From: Paralvinella palmiformis
Lineage: Eukaryota; Annelida; Polychaeta; Terebellida; Alvinellidae
DNA length: 64,000 bases
Assembly: GCA_025642065.1 (NCBI GenBank)
Contig: JAODUP010000044.1
Coordinates: forward strand, 1,169,501 to 1,233,500
Direction: 5' to 3'
Part shown: positions 44,600-63,084 of the stretch, piece after piece
Layout of the letters: each line of letters begins with the position of its first letter
Position numbering within the stretch: the first letter of the stretch is position 1
The notes under the pieces: model-generated
Databases searched by the model: none
What the model was told of the DNA's origin: nothing
The model's input: only the letters and a program-made list of their open reading frames with translations
Program-made: the position numbers and the translations under genes

Positions 44600-47190
44600 C
44601 AGTATATGTCTGGATAAAGGTGAAGGTCACAAAATTCTATCATTTGTTATGAGCTGATTGAGTGAGTGCATTGTTCAGGCTCACCAATAGTCATACCGGA
44701 AATATTGATCCAGAGAGAATCTCGAAGAAAATGTAATGATCAGATGAAACATCCCACAGACATAGGTGATGCTCTGATAAAAATCTGTCTTGTTTCTCAT
44801 CTTGTGCTTGCTGTGTACTTATATATCTAACTCATAAATGTTGCTACCAGTTAAGCACTCAGTACTTAATATTTACAATTAAATATTAGATCAATTCCGT
44901 ATTCCTAACACACAACAAATGAGTATTCCATTTAATATTTAGGAAACCTTCACAGTTCAATAAGTATATTTTCAACCTGGTAATTCCACCCTTTGTATTT
45001 ACCAGACACCCCCGCACTGACATTGATCATATGCTAACATAAAAGTCATTCATCAGAGTGAATACAGGATAGAACACTACTGGAAAAACCCAACTTTACC
45101 AAAACAAAAAGAAGAAAAGATTAAATAAACAAATGTGAACAAAGTGGATTATTTTGAATTAGCTATCGAATGATCAGGAGTTATCCAGTAGGGTTTTTTG
45201 TCCAGTACGGTTTTTTCCAGTGGGATTTTGTATAGCTACTGGTTGAAATATATAAATTTTGAGGAAGACAACCAACCTTCATATGTTAACAGTTGATATT
45301 AATCCTGAATGAATCCTCAGTTCAACCAATCTGGACCAATAACTGGAGGTCACAGTCTCCTATCATTTGTTTAATATGAGTTGATTGAATGAGTGAGATT
45401 GAGAGATAAATCAAATAAAGTCTGACTTGTCCTCTTGAGTAGTAGAGATAAAATTATATTATAAAATAACATATAAAGTAAGTTATAATCCTGGAAGAGC
45501 AACTTTAATGGCTCTGTGGCCAAATGTGATTGTTGATATTTTTACAAATCCACACACCGGTGTATTGTTACCATGATCCGATGAGTTACTGTACCTGTTG
45601 GTTCTATGATGAGATGTCCTTATAAGGTGTTATTTCAGGATATCATTTAGCACAGTGTACGTAATTAACAGGACTTTAATCTCTATACTTTGTAGTACTC
45701 AAGGCCGGTGTAGTGTTCTAATAACTGACGTGATAGATTCACACCTGCTGCTGCTGCTGCTGCTGCTTAACATACCATCATCTGATCAAAAGCTATGATA
45801 ATCCATATAATATAGAGTTCTATCAATATCTGAATGAGCTTGTCCAATCCATTAAATATTAAAAACTTAAATGACTATTTGGTGATCTATTTGTTTACAA
45901 TATTTACTGGAATGCCTTAATAGCCAATGTCATCAATGATGTATTTCTGAGACAGTATAAGGCGTTCCTGGAGACAGTTCTATTTTCTGACTGTAATGTA
46001 ATTGTAATTCTTATATAGAGCGTTTCTAGCAGCCTTTGTTAGTGAGAAAATGAGAACAAACAAAAGAGTGTGTTCTCAAAATGAAGCGGGCATTATGAGA
46101 TGAGGAAGAAAAGTCCTATAGTATATGTGATAAAGTCACTTGAAAGCTGCAGTTCCGTGTTTTGAGAATACCGATTTAAAACGAGATTTTCATGCACAAT
46201 TTGTGGCGCCGAATGTTATCATTCCAAACTATCACTCAGCAGATGGTTTTATCTTCATCATAGACCCCAAGCTGATAAAACATAGGTATGGAGATACTCG
46301 CATCCTTTGTTGTTCGCCCGAACGCGCGCGCGGTCACACGCACACACACGCACACAAACCCAACAACAACAAAACACCACACACAGAGATAGATAAGCAG
46401 ATAGATAGATAGATATGGGGGGGGTATAAAACACAGCATATTAATTATTATTAGTGTAATAACTGGTTTCTAATGTCTTATCATTGACATAACGATGCCT
46501 GTCTGAGATATCTGTATCAACCAACAAACAAAAAGATGAAACTATCAGCTAACGAAGGATGTACACGAAACGGAATACACGTAGAAATAGACAAAATACA
46601 TAATATATCGGCTATAGGAGAGTTTGTTATTGTATAGCCGAGACAAACATCATTGATAACGAGTGATAACGACAATATATGATAACAGGTAAATAATGAA
46701 TCGTGCCGATGTCATCGACACACGTATACGGCGCCGATTGACACCTCGTCGTGGTGATTGACACTTCGACGCATAACAACAACTTACGCCAATATCAAGT
46801 CCATCCACACTATATACTCCACCCCAGAGCAAGAAACGACGTTGGTGAAAGTCTATTGCCAGCAAATAATAACTTCCACTCCTCGGATAGTTTAATAATC
46901 ACCGAACGTAAATACACTCCCACATCTAAGATTCACATACTCGCTGAATGATTAGGTTTAAACCTAGAACACCTGGATTGCGTAATCGCTACTCCCCCTG
47001 GCGGGGCCTCCGTCGTTTTATAGCGGGTTGCGTCAAAACTTGCCGAGAAGCGAACTTTGCCAACTTGCAGACAGAGACAGATGCAGAAAAACCTTCAGTT
47101 ATTCCGGTTTAAACAACAAAGCGATGCGATGTTTAGCCATAAAAACAACAAAAACGCAATAGATATCGTATTGCATTAATCATCACTCAC
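44600..47190. other. Non-coding, AT-rich, becoming GC-rich near 47 kb
   Basis: A 55-bp motif around TATCATTTGTT..TGAG.TGATTGA is present at 44637..44668 and again at 45359..45395, probably repeat tails. A CTG run of seven units lies at about 45749..45768. From about 46950 the sequence shifts to CpG-bearing, promoter-like composition. Confidence 0.4.
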
Positions 47191-47213
47191 CTGTCTCCCG
47201 GCGGAGCGGACAT
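47191..47213 (-). CDS. Candidate first coding exon of a minus-strand transcript (or upstream frame in a leader)
   Basis: ATG in a strong Kozak context (CGGCACCATGT), seven codons reading MSAPPGD, then a near-perfect donor CAG|GTGAGT, leaving phase 2. The upstream minus sequence is GC-rich and UTR-like. No downstream partner exon was identified. If it spliced to the TRIM acceptor at 15191 it would be out of frame and act as an overlapping upstream ORF. Confidence 0.4.
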
Positions 47214-47219
47214 GGTGCC

Positions 47220-47233
47220 GTTTCTATGACAAC
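47220..47233. promoter_or_regulatory. RFX X-box consensus in a divergent promoter
   Basis: GTTTCTATGACAAC fits the 14-mer consensus GTHNYYATRRNAAC bound by RFX/DAF-19 factors, which drive cilium genes. It matches on the complementary strand too. It lies 128 bases upstream of the plus-strand ATG at 47362 and 6 bases upstream of the minus-strand ATG at 47213. Confidence 0.5.
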
Positions 47234-47361
47234 AGAGCGAGGCCGGAAGGCGAGAGATCACTCGGTGCCGTTCCTGGACGTAGCACCGCCACGAGGTCGG
47301 GAAGGCGTTCTGGATTTGGAAACGTACAGACGAATCCCGGCGATGACCGTTCTCTTCCGGG

Positions 47362-47491
47362 ATGACAGCACTCACTGACAGGGGTGCCCGTTATTGTCCC
47401 GGCGTTATTGGCGCCGAGTCTGTGTATAAAGACAAAGCCGTGGTTAGTCGCTTTGCGGCTAGGTGGCGAGCTGTTTCGCCGAGCACACCAG
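47362..47491 (+). CDS. Candidate first exon of the small protein gene
   Basis: 130 nt in GC-rich promoter-proximal sequence, first ATG in its frame downstream of the X-box. Too short to stand out by open-frame length. Confidence 0.45.
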
Positions 47492-48692
47492 GTAATGAAT
47501 GGTGATAATAAGAGAACCGTCAGGGCATCCACTGGGGCTGTTGTAGCCACTCGGGTGTTACCAGGTACGGACGCGACATGACAGGTAGACGACGACGCGA
47601 AATAATGTCGGTCTTATACGGTGGCTGGTAATTACGGTGGCTCGTAATGGAAAACAGACGATTACAATGTGGAGTAGTAATAGAAAGGGCGTGACCGATT
47701 ACAAATAGATAATATCAACGTCAGACATTACAAAACCTCGATTACTACTTTTCTCCGTGGGTTACATTTTTTTACCTTTTAGAACTAAACAGTAATTATT
47801 TGAGACCCTAAAAATATAAAGAAAACAGCAATCGGACAAATAGAATAAGGAGCCACGAAAACGAATAATACTTACGTAGTATGTTAGTTTTTATTCAGTG
47901 TATACAGACAATCTATTTAGGTAAAGTTAGCTTTGCTGTATTTCGTTATACTTTCTCTCTCGTAACGTGAAGGCCCTTTGATAGCATCCTCAAGTTCTGA
48001 TTGTAGAAATATATTCGTGATGCATGCATGATTCGGTGATGAAAGTCGTGCTGTTTTCTTCCTTAAAATACAACGATCCTCTTATCAGACGTCACTCGGT
48101 TCCTTAACTTGATTGATGTCTCTGCGGTAAGTTCTTACAGTTGTGGCTCCGTGGCCAGATACCCATAAGTGATGGATACCTGTATGAATCTTGTCCACTG
48201 CGAAAGCCAAATAATCTCTCTCTCTCTCTCTCAGTCTACATCTGCGACATCTGCGCTTCTAAATCGCCGTCACCGATATCCGTAACGAAGTGACACCGGA
48301 CAACCGCCAACCCATACCCCCCCCCCCCAACACACACACCACCCGATATACAGAAAGCTATCCGTTCCGTGATGGTTGTTAGAGGTTCGTTAGCTCTCCA
48401 TATTAATATTATAATAATGACTGGTGTTCTAGGTCAGATTATGTGTTGTCATATCAACAAACGATGACACAATGACAGTTAGCTGTTAGATGAAGGATAA
48501 CATATGTATATATACACACACACACACACACTGACGAGGTCAGATCTGATATACAGATTGCCACAGGATACGACACCCGGCCACAATACCAGAATAATGT
48601 CATATATAGCTCTCTCTCTCTCTCTTTCTCTCTCTCTACACACACACACACACACACACAGAGAAGAGAGAGAGAGAGAGCTATGTATATAT

Positions 48693-48733
<41 letters not shown>

Positions 48734-49036
48734 CTGATCTTGAGCTCAAGTTGATGCCTAGAGTTAAACAGGCTGTCATGTTCGCTGTTTTTAATAACAT
48801 CAACATATGACGTCTATCTCATAGTAAATTCACTACTATTAACTGTAATATGTCAGTGAGCCAAGTAAATAATGTATAAATCATGATTTAAAAGTAGAAT
48901 TAAAACGAACATTTTGACAGAGAGAGAGAGAGGGGGGGTGGAGAGAGAGAGGATCATGCGTTTAGTTTCATGATATGAACATGATACAACTAGCTAACAT
49001 GTTACCAGCCTGACAGCCAAACAACAACCTCCCCCA

Positions 49037-49068
<32 letters not shown>

Positions 49069-50230
49069 ACACACACACTGTGTGAGCGAGCGTGTCCTAA
49101 CACAAATTGTTGGCTATTATCTAGAGTGAAGTGACTACAAACAAAAAATGAACGAACTATAGCCCTGTAATTTAAATACCCCATAACCCTTATAATGTTG
49201 ATAACTGATGGGCTGTGAGGGTCTACATATATATTATTATAATATCACGCCAAACTGATATTTAACCATAGTTTAACAGCAATTATTTTCCAAATCACGA
49301 TTTCTCAAAAATTATCCCGTGGAATGGTAAGTTATGACTAACTAAGACTTACAGGAGAGTAGTTAAAAGAGTTAAACGTCAAGTCATCGTGCCACAAAAA
49401 GATTTGACTGAGTAGAACTGAAAACATCTTAATATTCGTGTGACGTTAACTTACTGAATTTTGCTGTCTAAAACTAAAATCGCGAAATTATAGTATCGCG
49501 AATGTTAGGTTATACAGTCCACCCCCTCGAGAATAATAATTAAAGACTACAAATATTTATAAGATTTTTGAAATTTAATATGTGCAGGCATATCTGAGTC
49601 GAAACGGTGCTCGAAAGGTGGAGTTTTTAATGATATATGAGTTTGAAAATGGCTTCTTTTTGAGGCTTAATTTGTTTCAAATTTCTAATCCGATAATTCT
49701 GGCTTGAATATAATATAATATGCGTTATACAATAGTGTGACCATTTTGAAAACGGTGACCTTGCGTTTTCATTAATATATATAATTTTATTTCGGTTGCA
49801 TTGTTACACCTGACCTTCGAAGAAATGTTTCTTTTCAGTGATTATGATCGTCTCTTTGGGTGAACGAAGACACACTTTTAATCACAAACTAAATAATTCC
49901 TGATACAAAATAACACTCTGCATTATGTATCATAACCTGCGTCTAGTTGATATTAAACATCAAATGTTTACCAGGCCCTCCACATCGTAACTATAATTAG
50001 AGTGCACCCCCCCCCCAGTAAGTATCCGCTCTAACAAGTTTCCTGTGATAGTTACGAGTATATTTACAGCGATAATTCTATTTACTTTCGTGCTAATTCT
50101 CGCTTCAGATTTACCTAACCACGTAGATAAATACTGAGTTTAAGATAATATCAATATTAACGATTATATGCAGCGTTTAATGTTCAATGTATGATATATT
50201 AGTTCTCACACACACTGTTCTCACACACAC

Positions 50231-50264
<34 letters not shown>

Positions 50265-51658
50265 CCAACGAGAAAATGGCGTTTTGAAAAGACATGCCTA
50301 AGGCATGTATTTGATCTAATTTTGATTACTTGAAACCAGTATGCCTTCAGCACATAACAAAAACAACAACATTCGTAACTTTTGATGGAATCGTGCTTGG
50401 CGAACGACATAAATAAACATCCAGAGTAGTTATTCAGTATCAGAACGAATACCTTAATTTATTCTGCATTATATGCAGTATATCAATTCGTTATAGATGT
50501 GGGGTAGACGATGGGGACAGCTTTATCTGACGGATAAAATTCGAGATTTTGAATCATGCGCGGATAATCCTTCATTAATTAACAAGTTAAACAACTCCAC
50601 TATTAAATAGCTGGTATGTTTCAGTTTGTATTCTATCTGGCGCCTCCGTCGTCTAGTTGATGGCGCGTTGGACCACAGATCACTACTACCCGAGTTCGAA
50701 TCTCGGCGTCGGCATATCTGAATTCATTACCCTTGGAGGTCGCTCGGCTTATTTAGCCTACCAAGTGCACAAAAGTGGCCGTAAAACATCAATCATAATC
50801 GTCATCATATATCTACGATAAATCTACGTCACGATTTCCACGTTGAAACCACGTTATAATTCTAATGTACAAACACTTATTCTTTGGTATCTGAAACAAA
50901 TATTATCTTAGTAATAACTGAGTTTTAGTGCTCCAGATTATAACTTGTTTCTATTGTACTCACATGTAGATTATTAACTATACACGCAGTTTCCGTCCAG
51001 TCCCTGCATGTATTTTTTTTACACAAACCATATTTATCGGATCCCCCAAACATGTACAAGTACATATATTAATAGGTTTTAACAATATTTAATAATAGGC
51101 GTCAGCCCCAGAGACCGTCATGAGGAAAACATAACGCAGCCAAATGTTATGGTGTATTGAGTTAGAGGGTTAAAATAAAACATGATAGCACACACAGATG
51201 TACAAACAAAGTCTCAGAGTTGGGCTATTAAACATATTTAAATCGTTCCGTATTCTGGTGGCTGGTGCTAAGCTGGATTTCGTTTGTTGTCAGTTCCTGG
51301 ATGAAGGGACCATAGATTATTGCATGAATGTCAAGGTCTTTCAAATCTTCTGATCCCATAACAATTGTCTGGACGGGGCATATATAGGATAGCTTAAAAA
51401 AGTAGTGATGAGAGTCCTCTCTGTCTGTCAACTACATGCTTATTATAGTGTAAATGGGCTTTCAATAGACTATACCGTATTCTCATCCGACCCAAATGAA
51501 CATTTTCCCACCTAAAGCCATAATAATATAACCGATTTTGAGGATTCCCTATTTGACAAATTAAAACAATGATAATCTATGTACACATCTATGACGTGCC
51601 AAAGTAGGTCAACCAATGTCTTAAATAAGAAGACTAGTGCTCCATCAATGGCCTAATA

Positions 51659-51694
<36 letters not shown>

Positions 51695-53871
51695 CCTCCA
51701 GAAAACACCAGTCTAATTTATATGTATAGGGTATCAACCTGTTTAATGCAGAACTTGCCTGTACAGTAATATTACTGATTTATCTGTGCCATGAGAGATC
51801 CCTGGAGATAGTGATACCAACATGTTTGTGATAGAAGACCTCCTTCGTGACGTTTCCATCCATATATATAATGGTGAATGCTCTTCAATGCGTGAGTTTG
51901 TGAATATAATCAGTGTCTCCGTTTTCAGTGAACTAAAAGTGACTAACCAGGACTCGGCCCACTTCGTTACAGATACTGTGCCAGTAAAATAGCAGCATAT
52001 CACCTACGCCGAGGCTGGTGCACTTTGTTTCGGATAATACGAGAATCTACAATAATTTTGATATACAATTCTATATTTCAGCATAGACCTCTATACAGGT
52101 TTAACAGCAATCTAACATCACTGGATCCTGACAATGAGTTAAATTCCTCCTCTTCGTTGAAAAATTTAGATCATTGTATTGTTGATATTCGGCTAGGGAT
52201 GTCTCAAAATCTTCTTAGATTAAATGATAATAAAACAAATATTATATATTTGGCTTCACACATTGTGTTAAATTCCTAAAACATCAACAGTACAGATGAG
52301 TTGATCTTCGATTACCCTTAGTGGATCAGTAAAAAAGCTAGGGGTTATTTTCGACAAATGTATTATGTATGTCACCTCAGTCTGCCGAGCTGCCTACTAC
52401 CATCTTGAGAACAGCCACTAACCACTTATAAATCTATGAATGACATGGCATCTGAATACCTCTGTGAACTGGTGTCCATTAGAAAGTGATCCTCAAAACT
52501 CGGATCATCCAGTCAGATGCATTTTGTGTTGCAACCACAACTTTGTAGAATAGGTTGATGAGAGATTTGAAATTTTTAAATCCATTCTAAAAACACCTGG
52601 CCTAAGTTACTTTCACGGATAAATAATGATTATCGTTTAAATCTCAAGGTTTTACGTATATATTATTTGAGATCTACCGCGCCTTTAATGGCTCCTGCTA
52701 GTAAAGGTGCTTTATTAAATATACATTATTATTACTAACATTAATCGAAGTTTTTTGGATGTAAAACTTCCACTTTATTTGTTTTCGTTTATTGAAAGTG
52801 TCTGTTCATATGATCTCTGATAACTGATATGGCAGGAAGCTGATAACATTTGAACACCATTCCCCAGTGTCGAGCGGTGCCTAAGCTTTGGATGTTAAAT
52901 GTCCATTTTTAATGGTTCATTGATCTTTCAGGTGGAATTTGGTTAAACGACATTTGTTTGTATAGCATATTCAGAAGATAATTTACTTAAACTAAATAAA
53001 CGCACGACTAACAAAATGTGTGTAAACCCAAGAATTATTTACATTTCTGTAGTAAATTTGGTAGACTGTTTCCCCTATGTAGCTGTCAAAGATTTTGTAA
53101 TGCATTTGTTAAATGATAGTTTATCAACTGATATAGACTATTCACAGATAAACTTGTAAAACCAATCTTTGTAGCCTAATATTGATATTCATAATTCAAT
53201 CCAAATAGTTAACATAGAACCTTATTTTAAAACAGATGAACACATGTGTCATGTATATGAGAACACCACTGAATATATGTATGAAGAGTGACCATTAATT
53301 AATATAACAATTTATTTCTGCAGTTATTTATTCAGTATTCCTCCACATTTACAGAACTATACAGTTAGGGAAGTTTTAGACAAACACATTTTAAATATAA
53401 ATGCATAAATCTGAAAAATACAATACTATATATATGTACATATTGTATTGTATTTTTCAAGTTATATATATATATATATATAAATATAGTGTATAGCATG
53501 CACGAATGTGTAACATGCTTGACCTTTTCCATATGCCATACTGTTTTTTCCATAAAACATTACTTAATTTTTAATACTAAAAATTAATTAATTCTGATAA
53601 GTTAACATTAACTAGTTTGTATTTTTTATAATAATTTCTACTACTCTGTAATCAACAATACCCCACCTCTGGCATAATTGTATGTAAAGTGGCTTAGCAC
53701 TGTGTATTGCATTTTGTCTGAATTGAGATATTAATCTCGGGAAGGGTTTGGCTTTTTGTTTCAGATTCTCTGTTCCACCGACACTACCCTAACACCGACC
53801 CCATGAACACACAGAAGTTTAAGAACCGGAAAGAATACAGCTGGCCATCAGCTCATGTCACAATAACCTAA
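47362..53871 (+). CDS. Small unidentified protein, at least two exons (possible ciliary gene)
   Basis: First exon 47362..47491: ATG, 43 codons and one base, donor CCAG|GTAATG. Terminal exon 53765..53871: acceptor TTTTTGTTTCAG, two bases, 34 codons, TAA. Phases match, so a direct join gives a 78-residue soluble protein rich in Arg, Tyr, Trp and Pro, with YCPG and ARWRA near the N-terminus and KEYSWPSAHVTIT at the C-terminus. No signal peptide or membrane segment. An AATAAA lies at 54023..54028. I do not recognise the family. Short, Tyr/Trp/Pro-rich proteins of this kind are common among axonemal microtubule inner proteins, and the X-box upstream is consistent, but that is inference. Further internal exons in the 6.3-kb intron are possible. 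Confidence 0.45.
47600..50638. other. Intron of the small gene, first half
   Basis: No exon recognised. Contains (CT)n at 48218..48233, a C run at 48320..48328, CA and GA tracts (48514..48532, 48608..48680), (AT)n at 48698..48730, (CA)n at 49037..49079 and (AT)n at 50231..50264. Confidence 0.45.
48954..49019. repeat. Dispersed 65-bp repeat next to (GA)n, copy B
   Basis: Partner of 43381..43446: CATGCGTTTAGTTTCATGA ... CCAGCCTGACAGC, again just after a GA tract. Confidence 0.7.
50639..50808 (+). mobile_element. tRNA-derived SINE, copy 2 (A and B boxes intact)
   Basis: Head GGCGCCTCCGTCGTCTAGTT, B box CGAGTTCGAATCTCG at about 50691..50705, then the family body (GGAGGTCGCTCGGC) and tail (GTGCACAAAAGTGGCCGTAA). 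About 20 bases present in copies 1 and 3 (GGGTGTTTCATC region) are missing. Confidence 0.8.
51715..52024 (-). mobile_element. Non-LTR retrotransposon reverse transcriptase remnant (minus)
   Basis: Minus frame with the RT C-terminal pattern TKWAESWLVTFSSLKTETLI, then a frame shift into VGITISRDLSWHR, a stop and a continuation resembling the segment after the palm in CR1/Jockey-type elements. Clearly decayed; not a gene. Confidence 0.65.
52085..52734 (+). mobile_element. CR1/Jockey-like LINE remnant, 3' end (plus)
   Basis: Plus frame with LDHCIVDIRLGMSQNLLRLN followed by NKT, the pattern CI.DI..WM..N.L.LN..KT seen in RT thumb regions. Stops and shifts follow, then FKSILKTPGLSYF near the element end and a 3' tail ending in ATT units. 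The last 145 bp are shared with 62921..63084. Confidence 0.7.
52735..53764. other. AT-rich sequence before the small gene's last exon
   Basis: No exon seen. Contains an inverted repeat (53413..53458: GAAAAATACAATAC and its exact complement, 18-base loop) and a short AT array at 53463..53482. Confidence 0.5.
53765..53871 (+). CDS. Terminal coding exon of the small protein gene
   Basis: 107 nt with a strong pyrimidine-rich acceptor, codons of ordinary composition in an AT-rich setting, a TAA stop and a poly(A) signal about 150 bases on. Encodes SLFHRHYPN, then TDPMNTQKF, then KEYSWPSAHVTIT. Confidence 0.6.
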
Positions 53872-54022
53872 CCTGGACGTCTTCAGCACAGTGAAAAAAA
53901 GACACAAAACTGCTATTCAGATGTGACCGATGACGACTACGGGAAGACAGCTCATCTATCACTGAATACTAACTAAGTAGTCCCTAACTGTATCAGTGCC
54001 GTGTACAGTAATTAAATATACA

Positions 54023-54028
54023 AATAAA
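54023..54028 (+). terminator. Poly(A) signal of the plus-strand small gene
   Basis: AATAAA in CAAATAAAGAAAAC, about 150 bases after the stop at 53871. Confidence 0.55.
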
Positions 54029-54045
54029 GAAAACAACCACAATGC

Positions 54046-54982
54046 TGTTTTTTTATAGCATCAAACAAAGAAATAACATTAGGATTTAGCATACATATCA
54101 ATGCAAGTAATATAATCAGTGGAAGGAAGCAAAATATACCACGTTCAGCTTCTTTCTTTTATCTAATTAGAAGAACAATTCACATATTCGTATTTCCACA
54201 AGACAGTATGGTATTACACAATAATCTGGCATAGCCCCATAGGTGTAATCTTGTACCTACTTGGAACCCGCTCTATAACATAATAACAAAATGCAAAGCA
54301 CGTTTACACAATGGATGAGAAAGGACTTATACTGTACGCCTCATGGCAATGTGGAAAGAATCTATTCAAGTAGCATGTAAGTATATGATAATAGTAGATA
54401 ACTCTGTCTGTCCTTGATTACCTAAGTGCTGAATGACTGCCCCAAAAATCAGATGTTTATCGTATTTATTACGAGGAGATTGTTTACTCTTTCATGATCA
54501 ACTAAGTTAACATATATCTCAAAACCAGCAATAAATTAGGTTCTAGTAGGTAGATCATCAACACAAGTAAGGAGGGTCTATAATACTATAATTAAGCTGG
54601 ATCCAAGTAGAGTACAAGGTAGGTAAGCAGAGCACTGATACAGGCAGGGTACACCGTTAATGTGAAGGTACAACATTTCATAAGCAGGAGTGAAAATTGA
54701 TAACCGTGTTGTTTAAACAATAGCTTTTTGTCAATGGAAAGATTAGCACCACCCGACAATGAAAGAACATATCTGAATACTATGCGGAATAACTGCTTCA
54801 GTTTTAGATGAAGTAAGATTTCTAACACATCGTTGGTTCTGAAATACTGGTTGGTTTGTTTGATCCAGATACAGAGTGACTTTGCTGATGTTAGGACGAC
54901 TGGACTTTTCCAATGATAAACAACTGTATGTTGGCCTACATTCAGTTCCATCACATTATTTCTGCTCGTGACTAGGCCTGTT
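54046..54982. other. ABCE1 3' UTR and convergent gap
   Basis: A minus-strand AATAAA (TTTATT on plus, 54465..54470) would give an ABCE1 3' UTR of about 515 bases. A 120-codon minus frame (54954..54592) starts 28 bases after the ABCE1 stop, in another frame and without a recognisable domain; I take it as chance. Confidence 0.5.
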
Positions 54983-62776
<7,794 letters not shown>

Positions 62777-62920
62777 CTGAAAGTAAGATATACATGTTTT
62801 AATTAATTCACAGAGTAATAATTTAATAATTGTTTAACCCTGCTGTTTGAAATGATATCGGAGTATGAAATAAGCATGGAATCTTTACCAGCCAGCAAGA
62901 TTTTGACAGCCCAGACACCT

Positions 62921-63084
62921 GACCTGGTAAAGGTTGCTTTCACAGATAAATAATAATTATCGTTTAAATCTCTTATAGGGTTTTCACAGACATATTATTT
63001 GGGGTATTATTATATTATTTGTACAGCACATTTGAATAGCCCCTGCTAGTAAGGGCACTTTATTAAATATACATTATTATTATA
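62921..63084 (+). mobile_element. LINE 3' end fragment, same family as 52085..52734
   Basis: Shares GGATAAATAATGATTATCG-type and CCCCTGCTAGTAAGGGCAC-type sequence and an ATT-repeat end with the 3' part of the element near 52.6 kb. Some 20-bp insertions distinguish the copies. It lies beyond the most 5' ABCE1 exon seen, probably in an intron. Confidence 0.65.

Noticed and set aside
46153..46285. Possible plus-strand exon (CTGCAG acceptor, AG|GTATGG donor) with a 44-codon frame
   Set aside because: Readable but matches no family, and its phases do not connect to the neighbouring candidate exons.
54592..54954. 120-codon minus frame just after the ABCE1 stop
   Set aside because: In the ABCE1 3' UTR, different frame, no family resemblance; chance is the simpler explanation than a second cistron.
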